From NCBI GenBank assembly GCA_026003355.1, contig BPHC01000002.1:1-64000 (forward strand): a DNA stretch of 64,000 nucleotides, read 5' to 3'. The position numbers were made by a program, and so were the translations under genes. The first letter of the stretch is position 1. Each line of letters opens with the position of its first letter. Origin of the DNA: Cyclobacteriaceae bacterium. GTDB taxonomy: Bacteria > Bacteroidota > Bacteroidia > Cytophagales > Cyclobacteriaceae. Below the pieces are notes generated by a model. That model was not told where the DNA came from. It did not search any database and worked only from the letters and a program-made list of their open reading frames with translations. Shown here in pieces: positions 51,970 to 60,855 of the stretch.

Positions 51970-53087
51970 CGGTCAATGTCGGGAATAACCAGGTCGATGG
52001 TCGACATAATGGCAATCAGATCGGCAATTTTGCAGCCGCGCGCCATGTGGTCCAGAGCCGAGAGATTGCTGAAGCCCGGCGACCGGAACTTGAGGCGATA
52101 GGGGCTGCGAAGTCCGTCGCTAATGATGTACACGCCAAATTCGCCACGGGCGGTTTCCACGCGCTGGTACCATTCGCCTTTGGGCAGTTTGATTACGGCT
52201 TTAGTAGGCACCTTGTAAGGGCCTTCGGGTATGTTGTCGATGAGCTGTTCGATAATGGCGAGCGACTCCCACATTTCATCTATCCGGCAGCGGTAGCGGG
52301 CATAACAGTCGCCTTCGGTATGCAGAATTTCCCGGAACTGAACCCCGGGATAGGCGCTGTAGGGAAAGTGTTTGCGTACATCGCACGAAAACCCCGATGC
52401 CCGTGCCGTGGGTCCGGTTACTCCGAAAGATATGGCATCTTCTTTCGAAAGCCGGCCTATACCTTCGGTGCGCTGTCTGAAAATGATGTTGTTGCTCAGC
52501 AGATCATCGTATTCCGGAAGTTTTTTGCGGAAGTGTGCAAGGAATGCTTTGGTTCGTCTCTGAAAATTCGGGTGAATGTCGAACATCAGCCCGCCGGGCA
52601 CATTGTAGTTCATGGTAAGGCGGGCTCCGCAGGTTTCTTCAAATATGTCGGTAATCATTTCGCGGTCGCGGAAGCCGTACAAAAAGGTGGTAATGGCACC
52701 CAGATCCATGCCCATAACGCCCCACCACAACTGGTGCGAAGACAGGCGCTGCAGTTCGGCAATAATGGTGCGGATAACCTTTACGCGGTCGGGTACCTCG
52801 AGTTGCAGGGCTGCTTCAACGGCCAGGCATACGGCTTCGTTGTTGATGTGGCACGACAGGTAGTCCATGCGGTCGGTAAGGTGAACGATTTGCTGGTAGC
52901 TGTCGCGTTCGCACATCTTTTCAATTGAGCGGTGAATGTACCCGATATGGGGCTCTACCTTGCGGATGATTTCGCCATCGAGTGTAAGCACAAGCCTTAG
53001 CACGCCATGGGTGGATGGGTGCTGCGGCCCCATGTTGATAAAGTATTCCTGCGTTTCGGGCGCTTTGTCGATCAGGTTTTCCATCAA
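51966..53087 (-). CDS. nuoD: NADH-quinone oxidoreductase subunit D
   Basis: The 49-kDa-type peripheral-arm subunit that forms the quinone cavity with NuoB. The 373 residues show NMGPQHPSTHGVLRLVL, PHIGYIHRSIEKMCE, DYLSCHINNEAVCLAVE and the C-terminal [26 protein letters not shown] (quoted in part: [13 protein letters not shown]). Length is normal for a separate NuoD rather than NuoCD. It overlaps nuoC and nuoH by four bases each. Confidence 0.97.
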   Translation of the reverse strand: MMENLIDKAPETQEYFINMGPQHPSTHGVLRLVLTLDGEIIRKVEPHIGYIHRSIEKMCERDSYQQIVHLTDRMDYLSCHINNEAVCLAVEAALQLEVPDRVKVIRTIIAELQRLSSHQLWWGVMGMDLGAITTFLYGFRDREMITDIFEETCGARLTMNYNVPGGLMFDIHPNFQRRTKAFLAHFRKKLPEYDDLLSNNIIFRQRTEGIGRLSKEDAISFGVTGPTARASGFSCDVRKHFPYSAYPGVQFREILHTEGDCYARYRCRIDEMWESLAIIEQLIDNIPEGPYKVPTKAVIKLPKGEWYQRVETARGEFGVYIISDGLRSPYRLKFRSPGFSNLSALDHMARGCKIADLIAIMSTIDLVIPDIDR

Positions 53088-53545
53088 TATTCTATCAGGT
53101 TAACCGGGTCGGAATAATCTTTGCGCAGGGGGTGTCCCACCCAGTCGTCTGTAAGCAACAGCCTGCGCAGATCAGGGTGGTTTCTGAAGGTTATGCCGAA
53201 CAGGTCGTACACTTCGCGCTCGTGGAATTCGGCTGTACGCCACAGGTCGCACACCGTGTCGGTTTCGGGATTTTCGCGGGTGGGGATACGGCTTTTTACC
53301 ACCAGGTGGTGGCCCCACACGGTTGACCGCAGGTGGTAAACCACCATCATGTGGTCGGGCGGGTAGTCAACGCCGGTCAGGCAGAACAGGAAATCGAACT
53401 GTGTGTTCGGGTCATGGCGCAGGTCGTGCAGCAGCGCGCGGGCGTTTACGGCCGGCACAGTGGCGGTTAAAAACTGCGGTCCCTGCCCGATTTCGGCCCC
53501 GGGTACGCGTTCGCTTATAAAATGGCGCAGTGCTTCGTTATCCAT
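53084..53545 (-). CDS. nuoC: NADH-quinone oxidoreductase subunit C
   Basis: The 30-kDa-type peripheral-arm subunit. The 153 residues include the signature WRTAEFHEREVYDLFGITF and HPDLRRLLLTDDWVGHPLRKD, which dock to NuoD. It follows nuoB by 2 bases and overlaps nuoD by four. Confidence 0.96.
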   Translation of the reverse strand: MDNEALRHFISERVPGAEIGQGPQFLTATVPAVNARALLHDLRHDPNTQFDFLFCLTGVDYPPDHMMVVYHLRSTVWGHHLVVKSRIPTRENPETDTVCDLWRTAEFHEREVYDLFGITFRNHPDLRRLLLTDDWVGHPLRKDYSDPVNLIEY

Positions 53546-53547
53546 AA

Positions 53548-54120
53548 CTACTCCGGAAAATCCTTTTTCGGGTCAAACGATTCCACCTGTATTTCGCCCC
53601 GTATTTTGCGCTGCAGTTGCAGGATGCCGTACAGCAGGGCTTCGGGCCTGGGCGGGCAGCCGGGTACGTAAACATCAACGGGAATAATGTGGTCGGCACC
53701 TTTTACCACTGAGTAGGTGTTGTAGTAAAACGGTCCGCCCGAGGTGGCGCAGGCGCCCATGGCAATTACATATTTGGGTTCGGCCATCTGGTCGTAGAGG
53801 CGCTTGAGTACGGGGGCCATTTTATTTACAATGGTACCGGCAATAACAATAAGGTCGGCCTGGCGGGGTGTGGCTCGGGCCACTTCGGTGCCAAACCTGG
53901 ACCAATCGTGGCGGCTGGCTCCGGTGGCCATCATTTCAATGGCACAGCAGCTGGTGCCGAACACCAGCGGCCACAGCGAATTTGATCGTGCCCAGTTCAC
54001 AATGCTGTCAACCGAGGTTACCACAATATTGCTGCCGGGTCCGCGCACCACCTGGCCGGGAAAGTTGCGCAGCAGCTGCTCGTGTTGTTCGGGCGATATG
54101 GTGTTTTGGTTTACTCCCAT
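53548..54120 (-). CDS. nuoB: NADH-quinone oxidoreductase subunit B
   Basis: Carries the terminal N2 [4Fe-4S] cluster that passes electrons to quinone. The 190 residues show the tandem Cys in [15 protein letters not shown], the third in [14 protein letters not shown] and the fourth in [13 protein letters not shown]. Overlaps nuoA by ten bases and precedes nuoC by 2. Confidence 0.97.
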   Translation of the reverse strand: MGVNQNTISPEQHEQLLRNFPGQVVRGPGSNIVVTSVDSIVNWARSNSLWPLVFGTSCCAIEMMATGASRHDWSRFGTEVARATPRQADLIVIAGTIVNKMAPVLKRLYDQMAEPKYVIAMGACATSGGPFYYNTYSVVKGADHIIPVDVYVPGCPPRPEALLYGILQLQRKIRGEIQVESFDPKKDFPE

Positions 54121-54461
54121 TTTAGCGCGCCTTTTTTCCAGGCATAGATTAACCCCAGGCCCAGTACGCCCAGGAAAATCAAAATTTCAATAAATGCCGC
54201 AAGGCCCATTTCGGTAAAGGCTACGGCCCACGGAACAATGAATACCGTTTCCACATCGAATATAAGAAAGATAATGGCAAACAGGTAATAGCCCACCCTG
54301 AATTGAATCCAGGCTGATCCCTGCGTGGGCACACCGCACTCGTAGGGTTCTTCTTTTTGAATGTTTTTCGATTTGGGCGCCAGCATATGCGACACAAGCA
54401 TGCCTGCCCCCACCATCACGAGGCTGCAGATTAGGAAAATCAACAGGGCAGAGGCAGGCAT
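54111..54461 (-). CDS. nuoA: NADH-quinone oxidoreductase subunit A
   Basis: Small membrane subunit with three helices; 116 residues, including the family loop [20 protein letters not shown] and [15 protein letters not shown]. It begins 6 bases after the korB stop, the junction that ties the 2-oxoacid oxidoreductase genes to complex I. Confidence 0.96.
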   Translation of the reverse strand: MPASALLIFLICSLVMVGAGMLVSHMLAPKSKNIQKEEPYECGVPTQGSAWIQFRVGYYLFAIIFLIFDVETVFIVPWAVAFTEMGLAAFIEILIFLGVLGLGLIYAWKKGALKWE

Positions 54462-54467
54462 GTGTGT

Positions 54468-55499
54468 TTATTTTATTTCCCAGGTTTCACCGCTGTTCAG
54501 CAGTTCATCTACCGAATTATAACGCGCTACTTGTTTTACACGCTCAGCTTCTTCGGCCACGGCTTCATCGAAGGTTTTTGCGCGCACCTGCCGGATTACC
54601 CCCAGCGCCATCGGATAGTGCGGGGGCGCCATGCGGGCCAGCATCAGATGCAGGGTAGGATCTTCGCTATGGGCATCGTGTACCAGTATGTCGCTTTCGG
54701 TAACGCCGTTTTCACCTATGGTAACCACCTCGAGCTTCAGGCCATTAAGCCGTATGCCTTTTTTCCGGTCTTTGCCAAACAGCATGGGCTGGCCATGCTT
54801 GAGGTGCAGCTGAAAGTCATCGCGGTTTTCGCGGGCGGTAATTGCTGCGTGGGCATCGTCATTAAAGATGACGCAATTTTGCAGTACTTCTACCAGCGAA
54901 GTCCCCTTATGGCGTGCGGCTTCCACAAAAATTTCGGTCATGAGTTTGGGGTTGGTGTCGATGGTGCGCGCAAAGAAAGTACCCTGAGCGCCAATTACCA
55001 GATCGGCCGCGCGAAACGGCCGTTCAATGGTTCCATAGGGTGTTGATTTGGTTACCAGGCCCGTTGGCGAGGTGGGGGAGTATTGCCCTTTGGTAAGGCC
55101 ATAAATTTCGTTGTTGAACAGGATAATGTTGATGTCGATGTTTCTGCGCAGGGCGTGTATAAAATGATTTCCGCCAATGGCCAGTGCATCGCCATCGCCC
55201 TGTATTTCCCAAACACTAAGTTGGGGGTTAGCCAGTTTTATTCCGGTGGCAAAGGCCGGCCCCCGGCCATGTATGGTGTGGAATCCATAGGTGTTCACAT
55301 AGTAGGGAAAGCGGGCGGCACATCCTATACCCGAAACAAACACAAAGTTTTCGCGGAGTATGTTAAGCTGAGGCAGGGCGTTGGTCATGGCTGCCAGTAT
55401 GGCGTAATCGCCACAACCCGGGCACCAGCGCACCAGTTGGTCGCTTTCAAAATCTTTTTTGGTAAGGGTTTTAACTACCGGAGGTTCAATGGTTTCCAT
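54468..55499 (-). CDS. korB: 2-oxoacid:ferredoxin oxidoreductase subunit beta
   Basis: TPP-binding subunit of a CoA-acylating 2-oxoacid (probably 2-oxoglutarate) oxidoreductase that reduces ferredoxin. The 343 residues show WCPGCGDYAILAAM, VSGIGCAARFPYYVNTYGFH (quoted in part) and the TPP motif GDGDALAIGGNHFIHALRR with FNNEIYGLTKGQ. The conserved Cys of WCPGCGD and SGIGC ligate the Fe-S cluster. It follows korA by 2 bases and leads into nuoA. Confidence 0.93.
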   Translation of the reverse strand: METIEPPVVKTLTKKDFESDQLVRWCPGCGDYAILAAMTNALPQLNILRENFVFVSGIGCAARFPYYVNTYGFHTIHGRGPAFATGIKLANPQLSVWEIQGDGDALAIGGNHFIHALRRNIDINIILFNNEIYGLTKGQYSPTSPTGLVTKSTPYGTIERPFRAADLVIGAQGTFFARTIDTNPKLMTEIFVEAARHKGTSLVEVLQNCVIFNDDAHAAITARENRDDFQLHLKHGQPMLFGKDRKKGIRLNGLKLEVVTIGENGVTESDILVHDAHSEDPTLHLMLARMAPPHYPMALGVIRQVRAKTFDEAVAEEAERVKQVARYNSVDELLNSGETWEIK

Positions 55500-55501
55500 G
55501 G

Positions 55502-57364
55502 TTACTTCAGGTTTAAGTGTTGCATGATGGCTTCTTTAAGTTCGGCCACCAGAAAGGGTTGTCCCTGCACCTTGGTAAATGACAGGATGTTAGGGTGATT
55601 GGTGCGGCTGCGCAGCAGCGAAGCAAACTGCCCCATATTGAGTTCGCACACCAGCACTTTATCGTAACGCTTTAACAGGGTAGCAGTGTTTTTGGGCAGG
55701 GGGTTTATGTAGGTAAAATGGGCGAAGTCCACATCGGCACCGTTGTGCTGCAGCTCCGATACGGCTGTGAACAGCGCACCGTAAGTGCCACCCCATCCCA
55801 CCACCAGCATGCGGGCATGTCCTGTCCCGATAACCTGTTGTTCGGGAAGGCGGCTGGCTACACGGGCAACTTTTTCTGCACGCAGATGAACCATCTTTTC
55901 ATGGTTTTTAGGGTCGTATGATACGTTGCCGGTAACATCCTGTTTTTCCAAACCACCTATGCGGTGCTCCAGGCCCGGGGTACCGGGTATGGCCCACGGC
56001 CGCACCAGCGTTTCGGGGTCGCGCAGGTAGGGATAGAAGGCACCGTTTTGCGGCTTAACCGGATGCTGAACCCGTATTTCCGGCAGGTCGGCCACGCGCG
56101 GAAACTTCCACGGTTCCGATCCGTTGGCCAGGTAGCCATCGCTTAACAGGATTACGGGTGTCATGTGTTCAATGGCCAGTTTCACTGCCATGTATGCGGC
56201 TTCAAAGCATTGGCTTGGCGTGGTGGCGGCCATTACAATAAGGGGGCTTTCGCTGTTGCGGCCATATACGGCCAGGTTCATGTCGGCCTGTTCGGTTTTG
56301 GTGGGCAGGCCGGTAGAGGGTCCGCCGCGTTGCACGTCAATAATTACCACAGGCACTTCGGCCATTACGGCCAGGTTAATGGCCTCGCTTTTCAATGCCA
56401 CGCCGGGGCCCGAAGAAGTGGTTACGCCAATCTGGCCGGCGTAGCCTGCGCCAATAGCCGAGCAAACGGCAGCGATTTCGTCTTCGGCCTGAAGGGTAAT
56501 AACCCCCAGGTTTTTATATCGCGACAGTTCGTGCAGGATGTCGGAGGCCGGCGTAATGGGATAGGAGCCCAGAAACAGTTTTTTACCCGTTTTTTCGGCT
56601 GCTGCCATAAGCCCCCATGCAGTGGCTGTATTGCCTGAAATGTGGCGATAAACGCCGGGTTCAATGCGCGCAGGCGGCACGCGGTAACGGGCCGGCAGGG
56701 CTTCAATGGTTTCGGCATAATGGTAGCCTGCATGCAGGGCACGTTTGTTGCCCTCGGCCAGGGCGGGTGTTTTGCGGAACTTGCTGTCGATATATTTTTC
56801 GGTTTCTTTTAGCGACCGGTCGTACAGCCAGTACATCATGCCCAGGGCAAACATGTTTTTAGAGCGCATAATGCTTTTGTTGTCCAGCTGCAACCCTTCG
56901 AGAGCAGTTTTGGTGAGTGAAGAGATGGGCGCTTCCACCACGTTGTAGCCGGCAAGGGTGCCGTCGGAGAGCGGATTGGCTGCAAAACCGGCTTTTTCTA
57001 TGTTGCGATCGGTAAAGGCATCACCATCCACAATAATATTTCCGCCTTTGCGGATATACGGCAGGTTGGCTTTGAGCGCTGCAGGGTTCATGGCCACCAG
57101 CACATCGGCCTGGTCGCCTGCCGTGTAGATATCGACCTTGCCAATCTGTACCTGAAATCCTGAAACACCTTCCAGGGTTCCCTGCGGGGCCCGTATTTCG
57201 GCAGGAAAGTCAGGAAAGGTGGCCAAATCGTTGCCCAAAATGGCCGAAGTAAAGCTAAACTGCGAACCGGTAAGCTGCATGCCGTCACCCGAGTCGCCGG
57301 CAAAGCGGATAACCACTTTTTCCACTTCCTCTGCTTTCTTTTTTCCGGGAATTTCTACTTCCAT
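55502..57364 (-). CDS. korA: 2-oxoacid:ferredoxin oxidoreductase subunit alpha (gamma-alpha fusion)
   Basis: From ATG 57364 (MEVEIPGKKKAEEVEKVVIR), 620 residues. An N-terminal gamma domain (RFAGDSGDGMQLTGSQFS, about 20-200) is fused to the pyrimidine-binding alpha domain (about 215 on, with YPITPASDILHELS and TTSSGPGVALKSEAI) and a C-terminal domain. Together with KorB it oxidises a 2-oxoacid to acyl-CoA and reduces ferredoxin. The divergent ferredoxin gene begins 116 bases away. Substrate choice between 2-oxoglutarate and pyruvate is not settled. Confidence 0.92.
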   Translation of the reverse strand: MEVEIPGKKKAEEVEKVVIRFAGDSGDGMQLTGSQFSFTSAILGNDLATFPDFPAEIRAPQGTLEGVSGFQVQIGKVDIYTAGDQADVLVAMNPAALKANLPYIRKGGNIIVDGDAFTDRNIEKAGFAANPLSDGTLAGYNVVEAPISSLTKTALEGLQLDNKSIMRSKNMFALGMMYWLYDRSLKETEKYIDSKFRKTPALAEGNKRALHAGYHYAETIEALPARYRVPPARIEPGVYRHISGNTATAWGLMAAAEKTGKKLFLGSYPITPASDILHELSRYKNLGVITLQAEDEIAAVCSAIGAGYAGQIGVTTSSGPGVALKSEAINLAVMAEVPVVIIDVQRGGPSTGLPTKTEQADMNLAVYGRNSESPLIVMAATTPSQCFEAAYMAVKLAIEHMTPVILLSDGYLANGSEPWKFPRVADLPEIRVQHPVKPQNGAFYPYLRDPETLVRPWAIPGTPGLEHRIGGLEKQDVTGNVSYDPKNHEKMVHLRAEKVARVASRLPEQQVIGTGHARMLVVGWGGTYGALFTAVSELQHNGADVDFAHFTYINPLPKNTATLLKRYDKVLVCELNMGQFASLLRSRTNHPNILSFTKVQGQPFLVAELKEAIMQHLNLK

Positions 57365-57480
57365 AGGTGCATTATTTCGTAAACGTGAAGTTACATCAAT
57401 ACCTTTCAATAAACCATATAAATATGCTGCGGGTTCTCAATGATTTTGCTTATCTTTCCACATATCAACCTCGTTGCGTT

Positions 57481-57786
57481 ATGCCCTACATTATCTGCGA
57501 ACCCTGCGTAAGTACCTGCGATACCGCCTGTGTGGATGTTTGCCCCGTGGATTGTATTCATGGCCCCATAAAAAAAGACGGAAGCGGGCAGGAGGTAAAA
57601 GAACCCGGTTTCGATAAAACCGGCAAGCAATTGTACATCAATCCCGAGGTGTGTATTGATTGCGATGCCTGTGTGCCGGCCTGTCCTGTGGAGGCTATTT
57701 TTGAAGAAAGCCAGGTGCCCGAAAAGTGGAAAAGCTACATTGCCAAAAATTATGAGTTTTACGGACTTCAGCCCCCTGCTGTATAA
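57481..57786 (+). CDS. 4Fe-4S dicluster ferredoxin
   Basis: From ATG 57481 (MPYIICEPCVSTCDTACVDV), 101 residues; longer frames start upstream without support. Two clusters are visible: CVDVCPVDCIHG with upstream Cys, and CIDCDACVPACPVEAIF. This resembles the FdxA-type ferredoxins of Bacteroidota and is probably the electron carrier for the divergent korAB and perhaps the nuo genes. nnr follows 18 bases later. Confidence 0.92.
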   Translation: MPYIICEPCVSTCDTACVDVCPVDCIHGPIKKDGSGQEVKEPGFDKTGKQLYINPEVCIDCDACVPACPVEAIFEESQVPEKWKSYIAKNYEFYGLQPPAV

Positions 57787-57804
57787 AACCGTTAAAACCG
57801 CATC

Positions 57805-59322
57805 ATGTTAAAAATTCTTTCTGCGCAGCAGCAAAAGGAACTGGACGCCTATACCATTGCAAACGAACCGGTAGCTTCTATCGACCTGATGGAGCGTGCA
57901 TGCCGGGCTTTTTGTTCGTGGTTTACCGTTAAGTTTGATGAAACCCACAGCGTTGGTGTTGTTTGCGGTACCGGCAACAACGGGGGCGATGGGCTGGGTA
58001 TAGCCCGCATGCTGTTCGAATACGGTTACCGGATTAAAGTTTGGATAGTAAGAGGCGGAATAAAAGAAACCCCCGATTTTACAACCAATCTGAGGCGCCT
58101 TTCCGGAAAGGTGAACATTATGGAAATTACGGCTGGCACAGCGCAGATACAGTTTGAAGGATGCGATGTGCTGATTGATGCCCTGTTTGGATCGGGCCTG
58201 AACCGTTCGGTGGAAGGCATATATGCAGAGGCGATACGGGCAATAAACAATGCGCCGGGTATACGGGTTGCTGTTGACATTCCCTCCGGTTTAATGGCCG
58301 ATGTTCCGTCGGCAGGTGAGGTGGTGAAAGCCGGTTTTACCGTTACCTTTCAGTTACCCAAGCTGGCCTTTCTTTTGCCGCAGAATTTTGCCTATGTGGG
58401 CGAGTGGAGCGTGGTGGACATAGGCCTGAGCAAAAAATTCATCGAACAGGCTCAAACAAAATATTATTTGCTAACCCGTACAGGAGTTGGTAAGCTAATT
58501 AAACCGCGCAGCAAATTTGACCATAAAGGCAGGTATGGGCATGCCCTGCTTGTGGCCGGCAGCAAGGGCAAGGCCGGAGCTGCCGTGCTGGCTGCGCTGG
58601 GTGCAATGCGCAGTGGTGCGGGCCTGCTTACGGTACACGTGCCCGGCAGCGCTTATTCCATACTTCAAACCGCTGTACCGGAAGCCATGGCACAGGTGGA
58701 TGAAGATGCCGAAGTATTTTCAGTCCCGCCCGGTACCGAACCTTACAACGTTATTGGTGCAGGCCCCGGCCTGGGCACGGATGAAAAAACCGTTAGGGCC
58801 CTGGAGGCCCTGCTCGCAAAAGCCGCCCTGCCTTGTGTGCTCGATGCCGATGCACTGAACATCATTTCGGCCAATGCGCATTTGTTTCAGCTTATTCCGG
58901 AGGGGAGTGTGCTTACTCCGCACCCCGGCGAGTTCAGGCGGCTGGTGGGTGACTGGCAAGATGACTTCGACCGCCTGAAGCGGCAGGTGGAACTGGCCTG
59001 CCGGCTGCAGTCGGTGGTAGTGGTTAAGGGGGCACACAGCGCCATAGCTCTTCCCGACGGTACCGTATGGTTTAACAACACGGGCAATCCGGGCATGGCC
59101 AAAGGGGGCAGCGGAGATGCCCTTACGGGCATCATCACCGGGTTAATGGCAAGGGGTTATGCGGCTGCTGATGCAGCCAGGATTGGGTGCTGGGTGCACG
59201 GCCTGGCAGGTGATTTGGCACTTCATGAAAAGGGTCCGGAAAGCCTGATTACCCGCGACTTACTGGAAAAACTGCCGGAGGCTTTCAGGCAAACGGGCGC
59301 TGTTTTGCGCACGGGTTTTTAA
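57805..59322 (+). CDS. nnr: Bifunctional NAD(P)H-hydrate epimerase/dehydratase
   Basis: Repairs hydrated NADH and NADPH. The 505 residues hold an N-terminal YjeF epimerase domain (VVCGTGNNGGDGLGIARML, ALFGSGLNR, AVDIPSGL) and a C-terminal ADP-dependent dehydratase of ribokinase fold (VAGSKGKAGAAVLAALGAM, LTPHPGEFRRL, TGNPGMAKGGSGDALTGII). Both active sites look complete. A weak GGTTT/AAACC hairpin with five T lies at the stop codon. Following ferredoxin by 18 bases, it probably shares its transcript. Confidence 0.96.
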   Translation: MLKILSAQQQKELDAYTIANEPVASIDLMERACRAFCSWFTVKFDETHSVGVVCGTGNNGGDGLGIARMLFEYGYRIKVWIVRGGIKETPDFTTNLRRLSGKVNIMEITAGTAQIQFEGCDVLIDALFGSGLNRSVEGIYAEAIRAINNAPGIRVAVDIPSGLMADVPSAGEVVKAGFTVTFQLPKLAFLLPQNFAYVGEWSVVDIGLSKKFIEQAQTKYYLLTRTGVGKLIKPRSKFDHKGRYGHALLVAGSKGKAGAAVLAALGAMRSGAGLLTVHVPGSAYSILQTAVPEAMAQVDEDAEVFSVPPGTEPYNVIGAGPGLGTDEKTVRALEALLAKAALPCVLDADALNIISANAHLFQLIPEGSVLTPHPGEFRRLVGDWQDDFDRLKRQVELACRLQSVVVVKGAHSAIALPDGTVWFNNTGNPGMAKGGSGDALTGIITGLMARGYAAADAARIGCWVHGLAGDLALHEKGPESLITRDLLEKLPEAFRQTGAVLRTGF

Positions 59323-59423
59323 ACCTTTTTACCCCTTCCTGCATCTTACTGCACGTACGGTTAATTTTTCTTAACGAACCGGATTTGAACTTTTGTATGG
59401 TTTTTACGTAAATTTATGTTGCC

Positions 59424-59774
59424 ATGCGTGTGTATTTTACAGCTTTGCTGATGATTTTAGGTTGTGCCTGGGGGGCAGGTGCGCAGACTTTGCGCGAAAT
59501 GCATTCACAGGGCACCGACATCCAGGTTTCGGTTTTTCCCAATCCCGCTACGGATGATTATGTATATGTGCGTTTTTCAGAACCGCTGAATGCCGGCTTT
59601 GTGCGTCTTCATCTGTACAACATAATCGGCAACGAGCTGCCTGTTGAGGCCGAAGTGGTAAATGATCATGAACTGCGCATCCGCATAAAAGATTTGCTGG
59701 CCGGATATTATCTGCTGGGCCTGAGGGAAGAGCGCACCCGCTTTAAGGGTACTTACAAGTTTCTTAAGCGTTAA
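59424..59774 (+). CDS. Stand-alone T9SS type A sorting-domain protein
   Basis: A 116-residue protein: signal peptide MRVYFTALLMILGCAWGAGA, a roughly 15-residue linker, then only a C-terminal sorting-like domain of the Por_Secre_tail type (VSVFPNPATDDYVYVRFSE, VRLHLYNIIGNELP, LLAGYYLLGLRE, FKGTYKFLKR). No cargo domain is present, so what it exports, if anything, is unclear. It may be a relic, a decoy or a small surface protein. It overlaps the convergent threonine-aldolase-like gene by 11 bases. Confidence 0.82.
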   Translation: MRVYFTALLMILGCAWGAGAQTLREMHSQGTDIQVSVFPNPATDDYVYVRFSEPLNAGFVRLHLYNIIGNELPVEAEVVNDHELRIRIKDLLAGYYLLGLREERTRFKGTYKFLKR

Positions 59775-60789
59775 GCAGTTTGCTGAGGCGGTTTACAAAC
59801 CGTTTTATTTCTTCTTCCTGCGTATCGAACGAACACATGAGCCGCACTTCGTTACGCTTTTCATTCCATACGTAAAAAAATACCTCATCCTGAAGGGGTT
59901 TAATAAGCTGGGGAGGCAAAACGGCAAATACCCCGTTACCATCTACCGGCTGGGTAATTTTAACCTCAGGAAACCTGCTGAGCTCATCGGCCAGTTTTCT
60001 TGCCATGCGGTTGGCATGGGTAGCGTTGCGTTTCCACAGGTCGTTGCTGAGCAGGGCCTCAAACTGGGCGCTGATGTACCGTGTTTTGGAGTGAAGTTGC
60101 ATTCCCAGCTTGCGGATGTAGGCAAAGTTTTGCGCCAGCGCCGGGTTAAATATCACAATGGCCTCACCGAACATCATGCCGTTTTTTGTGCCCCCGAACG
60201 AAACAATATCGACACCGGCTTCGCGGGTAAAGGCACGGAAAGTAAGGTTAAGGCTAACGGCCGCATTGCTTATCCGGGCGCCATCCATGTGCAGATACAG
60301 GCCATATTTTTTTGCCAGCAACGAAAGCGCCCTTATTTCTTCGGGATGATATACGGTGGCATATTCTGTTAACTGGGATATGGAAATTACTCTGGCCTGT
60401 GCATGATGGGGGTCGCCCAGGCGGTGAATCTTTTCTTCCACAGCCTCGGGTGTGATTTTTCCGTTATGTGAAGGGACGCTTACCAGTTTGCAGCCGGTAA
60501 AATTTTCGGGGGCGGTTGATTCGTCCACATGGATGTGGGCCCATTCGGAGCAGATAACCGTATTAAACCGTTGCGTGAGCGCTGCCAAAGCAAGGGTATT
60601 GGCGCCGGTACCGTTGTACACAAAAAATACTTCGCAGGGCTCACCGAACAGGTCTTTGAACAGGGCAATGGTACGCGTGGTGATCGCATCGTTACCGTAC
60701 GAGGGCATGTGCTCGTAATTGGCGCGGTTAAGTGCCTCCATAATTTCGGGGTGCACACCGGAATAGTTGTCGCTTGCAAAGCATCGCAT
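59764..60789 (-). CDS. Threonine aldolase-like PLP enzyme
   Basis: A 341-residue fold-type I PLP enzyme of the low-specificity L-threonine aldolase / beta-eliminating lyase group. ASDNYSGVHPEIMEAL opens the chain, the PLP Lys is in SFGGTKNGMM, and LYLHMDGARISNAAVSL holds the Asp that contacts the pyridine N. It likely cleaves L-threonine or L-allo-threonine to glycine and acetaldehyde. The gene stands alone, convergent with the T9SS tail gene. Confidence 0.9.
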   Translation of the reverse strand: MRCFASDNYSGVHPEIMEALNRANYEHMPSYGNDAITTRTIALFKDLFGEPCEVFFVYNGTGANTLALAALTQRFNTVICSEWAHIHVDESTAPENFTGCKLVSVPSHNGKITPEAVEEKIHRLGDPHHAQARVISISQLTEYATVYHPEEIRALSLLAKKYGLYLHMDGARISNAAVSLNLTFRAFTREAGVDIVSFGGTKNGMMFGEAIVIFNPALAQNFAYIRKLGMQLHSKTRYISAQFEALLSNDLWKRNATHANRMARKLADELSRFPEVKITQPVDGNGVFAVLPPQLIKPLQDEVFFYVWNEKRNEVRLMCSFDTQEEEIKRFVNRLSKLLNA

Positions 60790-60800
60790 GGCGGCAATTT

Positions 60801-60831
60801 AAAAGAAAAGAGCCGGTGCAAAAACCGGCTC
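60801..60831 (-). terminator. Intrinsic terminator after the TPR-CHAT gene
   Basis: GAGCCGGT and ACCGGCTC (60810-60817 with 60824-60831) form a perfect 8-bp stem with a 6-base loop, followed on the minus strand by TTTTCTTTT. Confidence 0.8.
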
Positions 60832-60855
60832 CTTTTTGTAAGGTTACTGAAAATT

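Noticed and set aside
52047-52928. 293-residue frame opposite nuoD
   Set aside because: nuoD is unambiguous on the other strand; this frame has no conserved motif.
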